Positions 49,867 to 58,987 are shown, numbered from the stretch's first letter. The stretch: DNA of 64,000 nt from Streptomyces sp. NBC_01669 (GCF_026339735.1 NZ_JAPEQG010000002.1:930001-994000); one strand, 5' to 3'. Numbers and translations are program-made. Notes: generated by a model from the letters alone, not told the origin.

Positions 49867-51468
49867 TCAGGCCAGCTCAGCGGTCCACGGCCAAGCGGCC
49901 TCGCGGCCGGCCTCGATGAGGCCGACCATCCGGAACGCGGCGTCCGTGAGGCCGCCGAAGGTGTGCCGGTGGGGGCCCGTGGGGCCGTGGGCGGGCCGGT
50001 ACCCCGCCAGGTTCCACGTGTAGACCGGAATGTCAGGCGGGACCGGATCTGCCGGCCCGCCGGGGCCGTAGGGGGCGACCTGCTCGTCGGTGACGATCAG
50101 GACCCGGTCGTGCTCCCGGTAATGGGTCCGCACCGCCTTCGTGGTGTGGGTGCCTCCGAGACTGTGGAACCGTTTCAGCACCTCGAGCACCGGCTCGCCC
50201 GGCTCGAACGGCACCTCTGCGCTGCGCCAGCCGAACTCCACCAGATCCGCCTGCTCGGCACGCATGGCCAGCGCGGTACCGAACACAGCCGCCGCGTCCG
50301 CCCGAGTCAGCTTGGACCGCTCGGAGACGGTGTCCCAGAACATGGAGTCGGACCGGTCCACCAGGATCAGAGTCCGGCCGGGCAAGGGCGGTACGTTGGC
50401 CAGGGAGTGGCCCAGTGCCCGTTCCAGCGCGACCGCCCAGCGCTGCGACGGCGCGTGCTGGTGGGCGGCCAGGTAGCGGATGGGGAACTGCCGGGACCGG
50501 GCGACCTCGAAGGCGTCCGAGAGCCGTGCGGCGACCCGGGCCGCAACTTCGTCCGAGACCCCCGCCTCGTCGAAGTTCCGCAGGTTCCGCAGGAGCGCCA
50601 TCGGCGCCATCGTGGGGATCACGGCTTCCCAGACGGCGGCGTCCATCGGTCCGTGGAGCCAGCCTGCCAGGGCCTCCCACGTCATGCCCGCCGCGGCCAG
50701 CCGCTCGGGGCTGCCCGGCCCGGTCACCACCGCCCACCGCTCGTCCGCAGCCGACTCCATCAGCGCCCGGTGGGCCGTCAGCAGGTGGTCGGAGGCCGGC
50801 GGAACCGCCTGCTCTGGGTGGTGGCGGCGGTCTAGGGCGTACCGGAAGAGCGCGCCCTGCCAGGGCTTGTCCGGGTCGGGGGAGGCGTGCACCATGTTGA
50901 GCACATCACCGAAGCGGAAGCCCTTGGACGCGGTGTCGTACTTGAGCAGGGATCGGGACGTGTACAGCCGGCGTACGCCGTCGGCGATGCCCCGCTTCAC
51001 GGGCTGCGGCACGTTCCGCCCGTACTCCGAGATCCAGTGGGCGAGCAACTCGCCGGGCTCGTCGGCGCGCTGGAGCACCGAGTCGATCACGGACCGGTTG
51101 GACGGGCCTCCGGACGCCCCGGCCTCGAGCCGGGCCCGCACGTACGCGGCGGCGCCCACCAGGGACGCCGTGCGCATGTTGCCCTCGCTGCGAAGCCAGC
51201 GCAGCAGGCCGGCCGTCCACACGGGGTCCTGGACAGCGAGTTCACCGACGAGACGGGCGTAACGGTCGTCCCGCTCCTCACCGCTCTCGTAAAAGGCCCG
51301 CTGGGAGACGAAGTTGCCAACCGCAAGGAGGAAGAGCTCCTCGCGGGGCTCCCGGACGAAGGCCGGGCCGCCCTCATAGGTGCGGAAGTCCGGGCTGGTG
51401 GGCCCGTGATGGAGCCGTGGTGGGGGCAGGAAGCGGGCGGCCACCGAGACGTGCGGGGCCACGAGCAT
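49867..51468 (-). CDS. TROVE-domain (Ro60-like) RNA-binding protein with vWA domain
   Basis: The assumed start ATG 51468 gives 533 residues. From residue 30 the sequence is a clear TROVE protein: RTYEGGPAFVREPREELFLL, AVGNFVSQRAFYESGEERDD, VWTAGLLRWLRSEGNMRTAS. The C-terminal vWA domain has the MIDAS motif LILVDRSDSMFWDTVSERSK and TDEQVAPYGPGGPADPVPPD. Ro60 homologues bind Y RNAs and help in RNA quality control and stress survival. The first 29 residues (MLVAPHVSVAARFLPPPRLH) are not the usual start, so the 5' end may be altered by rearrangement. No Y-RNA-like fold could be recognised nearby. Confidence 0.82.
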   Translation of the reverse strand: MLVAPHVSVAARFLPPPRLHHGPTSPDFRTYEGGPAFVREPREELFLLAVGNFVSQRAFYESGEERDDRYARLVGELAVQDPVWTAGLLRWLRSEGNMRTASLVGAAAYVRARLEAGASGGPSNRSVIDSVLQRADEPGELLAHWISEYGRNVPQPVKRGIADGVRRLYTSRSLLKYDTASKGFRFGDVLNMVHASPDPDKPWQGALFRYALDRRHHPEQAVPPASDHLLTAHRALMESAADERWAVVTGPGSPERLAAAGMTWEALAGWLHGPMDAAVWEAVIPTMAPMALLRNLRNFDEAGVSDEVAARVAARLSDAFEVARSRQFPIRYLAAHQHAPSQRWAVALERALGHSLANVPPLPGRTLILVDRSDSMFWDTVSERSKLTRADAAAVFGTALAMRAEQADLVEFGWRSAEVPFEPGEPVLEVLKRFHSLGGTHTTKAVRTHYREHDRVLIVTDEQVAPYGPGGPADPVPPDIPVYTWNLAGYRPAHGPTGPHRHTFGGLTDAAFRMVGLIEAGREAAWPWTAELA

Positions 51469-51880
51469 CTCGGGCCAGATCTTGGAGACGCGTGGGGTGT
51501 AACGAGGCAGCGAATCCCCCCGGATTCAAAGGATTGGACGGCCCCTGCCAAAAGGTCCGACGGGGCGAAGACGCCCGCGCCTGCCGAGATCAAAGAGGGC
51601 GGCGGCGTCACTTGGTTGTCAGAAGGAAGTAGCCGCAGCCGAGCGCATCGGAGGCGCGGTCGCGATGCCAACCTACAAGGGCCACAGGGCCACACACCAG
51701 CGAATAACGCAGGCCCGTTCTCGGACTCCGACACGGGCGCCGTGGGCCCGGGGAGGGAGGGCCATACGGGGCACACGAGCAGGGTCGGTGTCAGCCCGCG
51801 AATGGCTCGCCTGCAGGGACTTCCCCGCGTGAGGGCGGCTGCCACCTCGGCGGAACGGCATCGTTAACAGCCGTCGTCGC
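51469..51880. other. Intergenic region upstream of the TROVE gene
   Basis: No gene with support. The overlapping long frames on both strands are antisense or low-complexity. This is where a Y RNA would be expected in some genomes, but no tRNA-like stem pattern was seen by eye. Confidence 0.35.
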
Positions 51881-51997
51881 ATGGAGCAGGTCGTGTACGC
51901 CGCGACCCGCACCGGGATGCCGCAGGTGTCCATCGCCAATGCCGCCGGCCGCAGCCGCGAGTGGGTTCGCCGCACCACCGACACCACCGAGCAGTGA
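51881..51997 (+). CDS. Short helix-turn-helix-like peptide, probably a fragment
   Basis: ATG 51881 (MEQVVYAATRTGMPQVSIAN) runs 38 codons to TGA 51997. The helix-turn-helix-like run TGMPQVSIANAAGRSREWVR is typical of small DNA-binding proteins of the XRE/sigma-region type seen in phage and plasmids. The protein is shorter than any known working example, so it is likely the C-terminal end of a larger one. Confidence 0.4.
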   Translation: MEQVVYAATRTGMPQVSIANAAGRSREWVRRTTDTTEQ

Positions 51998-52058
51998 GGA
52001 GCGCGACTGGTAGGCATCCAAGGTAGGCAGCGCAGTCGCTCACCGAACCCATCCCTCT

Positions 52059-52091
52059 GAAGCCCGGCCCATCGGAATTGGGCCGGGCTTC
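52059..52091. terminator. Strong intrinsic terminator hairpin
   Basis: A perfect 13-bp stem (GAAGCCCGGCCCA / TGGGCCGGGCTTC) with a 7-base loop TCGGAAT lies 62 bases downstream of the short HTH-like gene. Confidence 0.85.
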
Positions 52092-52136
52092 GGCATGACG
52101 GGTGCCCGCGCACAACTCAGGCCCTACCGTGTCGCC

Positions 52137-52247
52137 ATGTTGAAGAAGGTGCTGAAGAAGATCGCCATCAAGAGCATCGATGAGCAGGCCGAAGTGGCGT
52201 GGAAGCGCGGCGACGCGGCGTTCGCTTACGGGCTGCCCCGCGATTGA
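52137..52247 (+). pseudogene. 5' part of a small gene interrupted by IS5
   Basis: ATG 52137 (MLKKVLKKIAIKSIDEQAEV) runs 36 codons with AWKRGDAAFAYGLPRD before a TGA created at the junction. On the far side of the IS5 element a plus-strand frame ending at 53508 has no start codon and could be its 3' part. The product would be a short basic protein of unknown function. Confidence 0.5.
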
Positions 52248-52288
52248 GATCTGAGTGTGCTGGTCTGGCGGTTCGGCTGGTGGGTGAT

Positions 52289-53271
52289 TCAGCAGGCCGT
52301 CGTGCTGACGGGCACGAGTTCGGTGCTTGTCCTGCGCCGGGTGGCGCGTTTGGCTGCGCGGTCGGAGACGAGCCCGGCGATGGCTCGGTGGGTGTCGCCG
52401 TAGGTTTCGCGGCGTCCGGTATACCGCTGGAGCGGGCGCCATTGCCGGTGTTCGGCGTTGGCGTGCTCGACGCAGATCCGGCGGGAAGACTGGCGGCGGC
52501 ACATTTCTCGCCATCCGTACCTCTCGCTCAGCGGTGCGTTGTCGAGGTCCCTCGGCTTCCTCGGTGGTGCCGAGACCTGTTCGGGAAACTCGTTGGCCAG
52601 GCCTCGGTAACCCTCGTCGACCTCGGCCCTGACGGTCGGGTGCTGGCGGAGCTGCTCGGCGATGCCTTCGGTGCGCAGGGCGGTCTGGTCGCGCATCCGG
52701 CCGGGCCGCTGGGCACCGGAGAACAGGGTGCGGCCCTGGTGATCGCTGATCGTGGTCGTCTTGATGGTGTTCTGCCGGCGCTTGCCAGAGATGAAGGCAC
52801 GCCTGCCGGGACGGTTTGCCCAGGGGCGGCGGACTTGGGTCTCGGTGCCGTCGATCCGCAGCGTGACGTCTTCGGCCTCGGAGTAGGCGAAGACGTCCTC
52901 CAGGGTTCGCAGCCGCAGGCTGGGCCGTCTGGCACCGCGAATCCGCGCTCGGCCAGCAGCGGGCGGATCTCGCCGACGGCACGGCCGATGGTCGAAGATC
53001 CCACTTCGTAGAGCACGGCCAGGGCGTCGTGAGTGAGTCCGGTTCGCAGGTGAACCAAGGTGATCAACACCCGGTCGGTGAAGACGAGTTCGTACCTCGG
53101 TCCGGCCCCGGCCTGCCGCCTGCGGTTGCCCCTGCGCCGCTGGTGCCGTCCGGACTCACAGCGTGCCTCCCAGCGTGGCGCGAGTTCTTCGATCAACTCG
53201 CCGAGATGTTGGCGCGCGAGACCGCAGAGGACAGGATGGGACATGGCCGCGCGGGCCTGCTTGATCTTCAC
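52289..53271 (-). pseudogene. IS5-family transposase with one frameshift
   Basis: From GTG 53271 the first 120 residues (AAMSHPVLCGLARQHLGELI, YELVFTDRVLITLVHLRTGL, LAVLYEVGSSTIGRAVGEIR) are the N-terminal DNA-binding domain. Near 52905 the frame shifts, and the next frame continues LRLRTLEDVFAYSEAEDVTL, RIDGTETQVRRP, TIKTTTISDHQGRTLFSGAQ and EVDEGYRGLANEFPEQVSAP, containing the catalytic Asp residues. A one-base deletion or a programmed shift explains this. Its ends were not clearly resolved. Confidence 0.7.
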
Positions 53272-53359
53272 ACCTCAAGAACCCGCGCGGCCATTGCCAT
53301 GTCACGGCCGTCCACGATCCATCGCGGGGGAACCCGTAACCGCTTCTTCCCGTCGCCCT

Positions 53360-53508
53360 CACCTCGAAATCGGGACGCTGACGTGGCTGCCGCGATAGGT
53401 CGCGTCGAGGCGATCGGCTGGAAGCTGCACAGCCAGGAGTTGGAGGGCCAAGGGCTTCAGCGATGCTGGAACCTGCTCTTCACCCGGCCGCCGTCGGACG
53501 ACGCCTGA
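53360..53508 (+). pseudogene. 3' part of the small gene interrupted by IS5
   Basis: An open frame without a start reads NRDADVAAAIGRVEAIGWKL and HSQELEGQGLQRCWNLLFTR-PPSDDA before TGA 53508. Its composition fits the soluble small protein begun at 52137. The join is inferred from position and orientation only. Confidence 0.4.
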
Positions 53509-53633
53509 TCCGCCCCCCTCCCCCCATCCCCACGGCTCGGTCACAACTCCGTCACTTCCGGAGCATCTACCTCACCCACCCCCGGGGGGCGTCGCTACGG
53601 TCATCTCTCCACGAACCTCCCGGGGGGACTCAT

Positions 53634-54149
53634 ATGTCGCACAATCCGTCGCCGCAACCGCCGCCTTGGGGGCAGCCGCCTCAGGCCGCCGGGAACAACC
53701 CGTATGTGGCGCCCGCACTGCCGGTGGCACGGCCGAAGTGGACGCGGAAGCGAGTCCTGTTCCCCGCGGCCGGACTACTGTTCTTCATCGGTGTCGGCAT
53801 CGGTGCGGCGGACGACGGCACCAACACGGAAGCAGTCGCCAGCGCGAAGCCGGCACCCGCAGCAACCGTCACGGCGACGACGACTGCCAGCCCCGAACCT
53901 GCGGTCACCGAGACCGTCACTGCCAGCCCGGAGCCTGTGCCGACCGTGACCAAGACGAAGACCGTCAAGGTCACCGTCGCACCCGAAAGCGGCACGTCCG
54001 GCGGATCCGGGTCGGACGGAGGCAGTCAGTCGACGTACTACGCGAACTGCACGGCAGTGCGGGCTGCCGGCGCCGCACCGATCCACGCAGGAGACCCCGG
54101 CTACGGAAGACACCTCGACCGCGACGGAGACGGAGTCGCCTGCGAGTAG
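53634..54149 (+). CDS. Membrane-anchored Excalibur calcium-binding protein
   Basis: ATG 53634 follows GGGGGGA. The 171-residue protein starts with a Pro/Gln-rich cytoplasmic segment (NPSPQPPPWGQPPQAAGNNP), one membrane helix (FPAAGLLFFIGVGIGAADD), then a Thr/Pro/Val-rich extracellular linker with repeated TVTATTTASPEP. The C-terminus YYANCTAVRAAGAAPIHAGD-PGYGRHLDRDGDGVACE is an Excalibur domain, with the calcium loop DRDGDGVACE and two conserved Cys. It probably anchors near the cell wall. No operon partner. Confidence 0.88.
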   Translation: MSHNPSPQPPPWGQPPQAAGNNPYVAPALPVARPKWTRKRVLFPAAGLLFFIGVGIGAADDGTNTEAVASAKPAPAATVTATTTASPEPAVTETVTASPEPVPTVTKTKTVKVTVAPESGTSGGSGSDGGSQSTYYANCTAVRAAGAAPIHAGDPGYGRHLDRDGDGVACE

Positions 54150-54285
54150 GCAATTCTGGACCGCCGCCGTCGCCGCACCTGGCAATGCTCGGCGTCAGCC
54201 ATCGAGCCTTCTATACAATGCGGTTGCTGTTAGGGCCTGTTGCGAAAGTGGATCGTCTGTCAGACCTGCCTGGGATGCTCCGAGC

Positions 54286-54741
54286 ATGGAGATGACAGTG
54301 CAGCTGACGATCGACTGCTCCGATCCGCAGAAAATGGTGACCTTCTGGGCCGAGGCCCTGGGCTACGTGCCTGAGCCTCCGCCTGGCGGGCACGCCACGT
54401 GGCGTGCTTACTGGGCGGCGGTGGGGGTGCCCGAGGCGGAGTTGCCAGCCGGTGCCGGGGATATTCCGGAGTCCATCATCGATCCCGCGGGACGTGGACC
54501 GAGGGTGTGGTTCCAGCAGGTTCCGGAGCCGAAGGTCGCCAAGAACCGGTGGCACTTCGACCTGAAGGTCGGTGGGGGCCGTGACGTCCCACTGGACGTC
54601 CGCACACAGCGGGTCAAGGCTACGGTGGAACGGCTGGTCAAAGCTGGTGCCACCATGCTGCGGATCAAGGATGAGCCGGACATGGGGCTCTACGCCGCCG
54701 CCATGCAGGACCCCGAGGGCAACGAATTCGACGTCGTCTGA
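54286..54741 (+). CDS. VOC-family (glyoxalase-like) protein
   Basis: ATG 54286 (MEMTVQLTIDCSDPQKMVTF) encodes 151 residues with the paired beta-alpha-beta-beta-beta fold typical of VOC proteins: WAEALGYVPEPPPGGHATWR, RVWFQQVPEPKVAKNRWHFD-LKV and MQDPEGNEFDVV. Metal ligands may be the first His/Asp and the closing Glu. It is of the short single-VOC type often annotated as glyoxalase or antibiotic-resistance-like. Substrate unknown, no partner genes. Confidence 0.8.
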   Translation: MEMTVQLTIDCSDPQKMVTFWAEALGYVPEPPPGGHATWRAYWAAVGVPEAELPAGAGDIPESIIDPAGRGPRVWFQQVPEPKVAKNRWHFDLKVGGGRDVPLDVRTQRVKATVERLVKAGATMLRIKDEPDMGLYAAAMQDPEGNEFDVV

Positions 54742-54762
54742 GGGCCGTTGCGACGGTGCTGG

Positions 54763-54834
54763 TCACAGCCACTCGTTCACGGCTGCGACCAGCACAGTCG
54801 CCTCGTAGCGGACGGCGAGCTTGTCGTACCTCGT
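54763..54834 (-). pseudogene. Last 22 codons of an IS5-type transposase
   Basis: TRYDKLAVRYEATVLVAAVN-EWL before the stop is the standard C-terminus of one IS5 group (RYDKLAVRYEATV). Nothing upstream of about 54834 matches the family. The scrap lies 22 bases after the VOC gene. Confidence 0.6.
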
Positions 54835-55162
54835 GGGTGCGCCACGAGGCGGGGCAGGCTGTGGCTGGGGTGCGTGCCCCTCGCGTGCCCGATCCGTCGG
54901 GAAGCTGGGGGAATCACGGGGAGTCACAGCAAGGCTCCGACCCAGGTCAGCGAAGGTGCAGGTCCTTGGACCATGGCAGCTCCCGCCCAAAGTCTCTCCA
55001 TGCCGACCTTCGCTGCCAGGCGCACGGACCGATGGTAATCGCGAAGCGTCCGTCGCGCCCCGGCCCCATTGACACCAGGACTTGAACGCGTTCAAGATGA
55101 TGTTCGTTGCTTCCTTGAGGCGTCGCTCCCTGGCATGTGCGAGACACGAGAGGCAGGGCCGT
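54835..55162. other. Intergenic region
   Basis: No convincing gene or repeat. The in-frame extension upstream of the lipoprotein start (from ATG 55082) has no ribosome binding site and an unusual composition, so it was not used. Confidence 0.35.
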
Positions 55163-55585
55163 ATGGCTGCCAACCAGCATCAGAGGATACGACGTGCATT
55201 CATGGGCGCTGCGTTGGGATGTGCGGTGACATTCCTGTTGGCCTCCTGTTCCGTCTACCCAGTCGAGGTCAACACCGCTGATCAGCTGACGGGCGTGTGG
55301 TCGGACTGGACCGGGGCGACAGTTGAGTTCAAGGACGACGGCACGTTCACAGCCAAGGGCTTGGACAAGGCGGACGTCGTCGGCTGGGGGTGCTCCGGGT
55401 TCGCCGACCGGCAACATGGAACCTGGTCTCCCTCCGGAACGTATGGCACGGTCACCTTCGACGGCGTGGACTGCGAGGACATGAAATTGGCCTTCTACGG
55501 CTCCCCGGATTCCTTCATCGCCTGCTTCACTCGGGACGTGACTTCCGGGGGGTGCACGCACGAATTCAGCCGGGAGAAAGACTGA
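55163..55585 (+). CDS. Small lipoprotein of unknown function
   Basis: ATG 55163 (MAANQHQRIRRAFMGAALGC) was chosen because it gives a proper lipoprotein signal: FMGAALGCAVTFLLASCS with the lipobox Leu-Ala-Ser-Cys. The mature part (about 110 residues: GVWSDWTGATVEFKDDGTFT, RQHGTWSPSGTYGTVTFDGV) is a beta-rich domain with four Cys that may form disulfides. No family was named, but its layout fits streptomycete extracellular lipoproteins of unknown role. Confidence 0.75.
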   Translation: MAANQHQRIRRAFMGAALGCAVTFLLASCSVYPVEVNTADQLTGVWSDWTGATVEFKDDGTFTAKGLDKADVVGWGCSGFADRQHGTWSPSGTYGTVTFDGVDCEDMKLAFYGSPDSFIACFTRDVTSGGCTHEFSREKD

Positions 55586-55738
55586 TCCGAGTGATCCTGG
55601 CACGAACCGACTACTTGATCGCCACGTCACGGGACATGTGCGGGATGACTCCTCAGCCGGAGGGCGTATCAGACGCTTGAACTGCATAGACATGAGGAAT
55701 CGGTCCAGCCTCCGGAGGCGTGTGCGCTGGGCGGCATC

Positions 55739-56038
55739 ATGTTCTCCATGACCTCTGAGTCCAGCAGCGCCCCCGTTGAGAGCACCCAAGTTACGGCCGT
55801 GACCGATGGTGTCGCGCAAGTCTTCACGTGGGAGGGGGACGCGCGGATCGAGGTGCGGGACCTCGGGGGTGAGGTCGTCATCGAGGCGAATGCTGCGGGC
55901 CTGAGGACGCTCGCCGGGCATCTGCTTGTGCTCGCCGGGGACGGCGTTCCTGATGGAAGTCACCTGCACCTCGAAGACAGCAACGGTCTGGAGGACGGGT
56001 CCGTCGGCTTGGTCCTGGAGCGCAGCGACGACGAGTGA
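55739..56038 (+). CDS. Imm32-like immunity protein
   Basis: ATG 55739 (or 55748) gives 99 residues. The C-terminal two thirds (VIEANAAGLRTLAGHLLVLA, GDGVPDGSHLHLEDSNGLED, GSVGLVLERSDDE) match what is remembered of the Imm32 immunity family, which neutralises toxins of polymorphic toxin systems. No toxin gene is adjacent. Orphan Imm32 proteins are common in streptomycetes, so this does not prove a local toxin-immunity pair. Confidence 0.6.
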   Translation: MFSMTSESSSAPVESTQVTAVTDGVAQVFTWEGDARIEVRDLGGEVVIEANAAGLRTLAGHLLVLAGDGVPDGSHLHLEDSNGLEDGSVGLVLERSDDE

Positions 56039-56069
56039 GAGCGGCCGGCGGCCGGTGGAGCAAGGCGAG

Positions 56070-56649
56070 GAGCTGACATCAGGAAGAAGTCCGCCGCGAG
56101 GAGTCCGCTCGCCTGGGCGCGGAGGAACTCGCGCCAGGTCGGCGCGTCTCCTGACCGTCGGGGGGCGGGGTCGAGGCCGGCGGAGCGCAGGACGCGGCGG
56201 ATGGTGGAGGCGCCGACACGGTGACCCAGGCGGCGGAGCTCGCCCTGGATGCGGGTGCAGACCCAGGAGCTGTTCTCGCGGGCGAGCCGCAGGACCAGGC
56301 CGGTGAGCTGCTCGGGCATCGGCGGGCGGCCGGTGCGCGCCGGTATCTGTCTCCCTTTCCAGCGGACGAGGCGGCGGTGCCAGGTGAGCAGGGTGTCGGG
56401 GGTGACCAGCCGGGTGCGGCGCAGCGGAGCGGGGAGGTGTCGGGCGAGGGCGGCGAGTATGACCCGGTCCGGCCAGGACAGGCGTGGCCGGGTGCCGAGT
56501 TGGCGGCGCAGGACGGCGACTTCGTGGCGCAGCGCCAGCAGCTCGACGTCCTTGGCTCGTTGGGCACGGGAGAGCAGGAGGAGCAGCCCGAGGATGCGGA
56601 CGAAGGCGAGGTAGCTCACGCGGAGCGCCACAGCGTTCGAGCATGCCAT
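56070..56649 (-). pseudogene. Integrase-type transposase, N-terminal part only
   Basis: From ATG 56649: VSYLAFVRILGLLLLLSRAQ, AKDVELLALRHEVAVLRRQL, TPDTLLTWHRRLVRWKGRQI, LRRLGHRVGASTIRRVLRSA and REFLRAQASGLLAADFF, then the similarity stops at about 56070, just at the first catalytic Asp. It is the missing N-terminal type of the families at 41085 and 62446 but not their other half. The 3' end lies next to the Imm32-like gene. Confidence 0.78.
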
Positions 56650-56733
56650 GATCAGTCGCAGGTCTCGAGGTCCCAGGTCGAAGCAGGTACGAGAGTTGTG
56701 ACTCCTCCCCCTCGTGAACGAGGGGGCTTCTCG

Positions 56734-57940
56734 CTATGCCGGTGCGGCTTCGCGACGGACCAGCCCGGCCCGTAGAACGTTCAGGGCGCCCACCGTGTCC
56801 GCGTGCGCGCTGTGGTCGCACGAGACGCAGTGGAACTTCTCCTGTGTGGGCCGGTTCTCCGCTGCGACGTGCCCGCATTCGGGGCAGGTCCGGGAGGTGT
56901 TGCGGGGGTCCACAGCGATCACGTCTCGTCCGGCACTTTCAGCCTTGGCGTGCAGGATCGTCAGGAACACCCCCCATCCGGCATCCGAGATCGAGTGGTT
57001 GAGTCCGGCCTTTGCGGCGGCCCTGTTGGGCAGGAAGCTGCCCGGCCGGTCGGGGTCGGGCCTCGGTGCGGGGGCCTTGACCATGTTGCGGATCTTAAGG
57101 TCTTCGTGCGCGATGAAGTCGTGTTCGCGGACCAGGCCCCACGCGGTCTTGTGTGCATGATCGAGGCGCTGACGGCGGACCTTTCGGTGCAGGTCCGCAA
57201 CCTTATGGACGGCCTTCTTACGCCGGTTGCTGCGGCGCTTGCACCGAGCGACAGCCTGCTGTGCCGCTTCGAGCTTCGCGGCGGCCTTCCGCCCGTGCCG
57301 GGGTTCTCGATGAACTCGCCGCCCGAGTCGGCAAGGAAGTTGGCTATGCCCATGTCGATGCCGACCACAGAGCCGGTCGCGGGAAGCGGCTTAGGCGCGG
57401 TCTGCTCGGCGGTCAGGATCACGTACCAGCGCTTGCCCTCACGCTTGACAGACACGGTCTTGACCTTGCCGACCACCGGCCGATGCTGGTTGACCTTGAC
57501 GTGCCCGACACCTTGGAAGCGGACGCGGGTGACCGGGTCGTGCGGAGTGGAGTCCCAGCGGCAGCCGTCCCCGTCCTTGGGGAAGTCGACCGTGTCGAAC
57601 CAGTTCACGCCACGGAAGCGCGGGTAGCCCGGCGTTTCCCCGCCTTGACGCGGCGGAAGAACGCGGCGAATGCCTTGCCGAGACGGCGAAGCGTCGCCTG
57701 CTGGGAGGAGAAGGACCACCGGCCCTGACGCTCCGGGTCGTGCACCCGGATCTCCTTGAGCTGCGCGGACTGCATCCCGTACTTGATGCTCGTCTTCGAC
57801 ACGTGCCGGTACGCGTCACGGCGTTCCTGCAAGGCACCGTTGTAGAGGGAGCAGTGATCGCGCAGCATCTCGCCCAGTGCGATCGTCTGGCCCACGGTGG
57901 GCCGCATAAGGAACTTGTACGCACGCATCATCCGACCCAC
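56734..57940 (-). pseudogene. TnpB (IS605 accessory RuvC nuclease) with two frameshifts
   Basis: Three frames must be joined. First, from 57940: AYKFLMRPTVGQTIALGEML, KYGMQSAQLKEIRVHDPERQ, LGKAFAAFFRRVKAGK. Near 57635 a one-base loss shifts to GYPRFRGVNWFDTVDFPKDG, VKTVSVKREGKRWYVILTAE and GSVVGIDMGIANFLADSGGE (first RuvC Asp). Near 57295 a second shift leads to HGRKAAAKLEAAQQAVARCK, EHDFIAHEDLKIRNM (Glu), the zinc finger CPECG/CVSCD and DHSAHADTVGALNVLRAG (Asp). All catalytic residues survive in the DNA, but no full protein can be made. Confidence 0.85.
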
Positions 57941-57983
57941 CCCCCTTCCACGTTGGCTCGCTTGATCATACTACGCTTGGCGT

Positions 57984-58412
57984 ATGTCACCACGCTGGAA
58001 ACCAAACCCCGATATCCGCACCGGACGGCACGTCACCTACACCCTCCACGCACACTTGGTGTTCGTCACCAAGTACCGGCGTGACATCTTCGATGACGCC
58101 ATGCTCAAACGGTGCGAGGAGATCATGCGAGAGGTCTGCGCCAGCTTCGAGACAGAGCTACGCGAGTTCAACGGCGAGGCGGATCACGTGCACCTGTTGG
58201 TGCACTACCCGCCGAAAGTCGCCCTGTCTAAACTGATCAACTCCCTCAAGGGCGTAAGCTCCCGGTACCTGCGGGCCGAGTACACCGGCCGCATCAACCG
58301 GATCGGCATGGGGTCAGTGTTCTGGTCCCGCTCCTACTTCGCAGGATCATGCGGCGGTGCACCGCTGACCGTGATCCGCCAGTACATCGAAGGCCAGAAG
58401 CGGCCTATCTGA
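57984..58412 (+). CDS. tnpA: TnpA, IS200/IS605-type Y1 HUH transposase, intact
   Basis: ATG 57984 (MSPRWKPNPDIRTGRHVTYT) encodes 142 residues, the family length. The HUH metal motif is in EADHVHLLVHYPPKVALSKL and the catalytic Tyr in TVIRQYIEGQKRPI. SLKGVSSRYLRAEYTGR and FWSRSYFAGSCGG are typical in between. The gene is intact, so it may still mobilise the defective element and related ends in trans. Confidence 0.92.
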   Translation: MSPRWKPNPDIRTGRHVTYTLHAHLVFVTKYRRDIFDDAMLKRCEEIMREVCASFETELREFNGEADHVHLLVHYPPKVALSKLINSLKGVSSRYLRAEYTGRINRIGMGSVFWSRSYFAGSCGGAPLTVIRQYIEGQKRPI

Positions 58413-58676
58413 CCGCAACGACAGAGGCGGAGCGAACTCCGGCGCTTCGCGCCTCCGGGCTTAGGACGCGTTTCCCTCCCCGGCTGAAGCCGGGGATACC
58501 CACGCAAGAACAGGGATGGCACCCCACAGGCCTCGGGCGGTGGACAGTGCGTGCTGGGCGACGAGCCTGGACGCGGCTCTCGCGCTGCCGCACGTCTCAA
58601 GGTGGCGGGAAACGCCGCACGCGCCGTCCCCGTTGTGAAGCATGGGGCGCAGCGCGTGCGAGATATGCGGCCTGGG

Positions 58677-58898
58677 TCAGGCTTTCTTCAGGAACTCGGT
58701 CTTCAGGACGAGGCCCTTGACCTTCTTGGTGTTGCACTCGATCTCGCCGGGCTGGGTGGTGAGGCGGATGTTCTTGACCAGGGTGCCGCGCTTGAGGGTC
58801 TCGGAGGTGCCCTTCACCTTCAGGTCCTTGATGAGGGTGACGGAGTCGCCGTCCTCCAGAACGGTCCCGTTGCTGTCCTTCACGGTCACGTCGCTCAT
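58677..58898 (-). CDS. PhnA-like (alkylphosphonate utilisation-type) small protein
   Basis: ATG 58898 follows AAGGAAGAACC. The 73-residue product (VTVKDSNGTVLEDGDSVTLI, KDLKVKGTSETLKRGTLVKN, VKGLVLKTEFLKKA) is the C-terminal SH3-like domain of the PhnA/YjdM family. The zinc-ribbon N-terminus of the longer members is absent, as is usual in actinobacteria. The name is historic and a role in phosphonate use is not supported. It follows the STAS gene on the same strand after about 90 bases and could be co-transcribed. Confidence 0.85.
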   Translation of the reverse strand: MSDVTVKDSNGTVLEDGDSVTLIKDLKVKGTSETLKRGTLVKNIRLTTQPGEIECNTKKVKGLVLKTEFLKKA

Positions 58899-58987
58899 GG
58901 TTCTTCCTTGCTCGGTTCGTTGTTGTGCATTGCTTGCATCAGGCATTGGCCGGTGCTGGTGTGCGCGCCGGGCCACTCGTCGGTGCA

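Larger units (their letters stand above)
56700..58500. mobile_element. IS605-type element (divergent tnpA and tnpB)
   Basis: It contains tnpA (plus) and tnpB (minus) with starts 44 bases apart, the usual IS605 layout. Subterminal hairpins occur at both ends: CCCCCTCGTGAACGAGGGGG near 56708 and CCCCGGCTGAAGCCGGGG near 58478. Such elements have no inverted repeats and use these hairpins for single-strand transposition. The exact ends were not determined. Confidence 0.75.

Noticed and set aside
54232..54760. Similar sequences GGGCCTGTTGCGAAAG and AGGGCCGTTGCGACGG around the VOC gene as IS ends
   Set aside because: Same orientation, too short and too diverged. No element can be defined by them.
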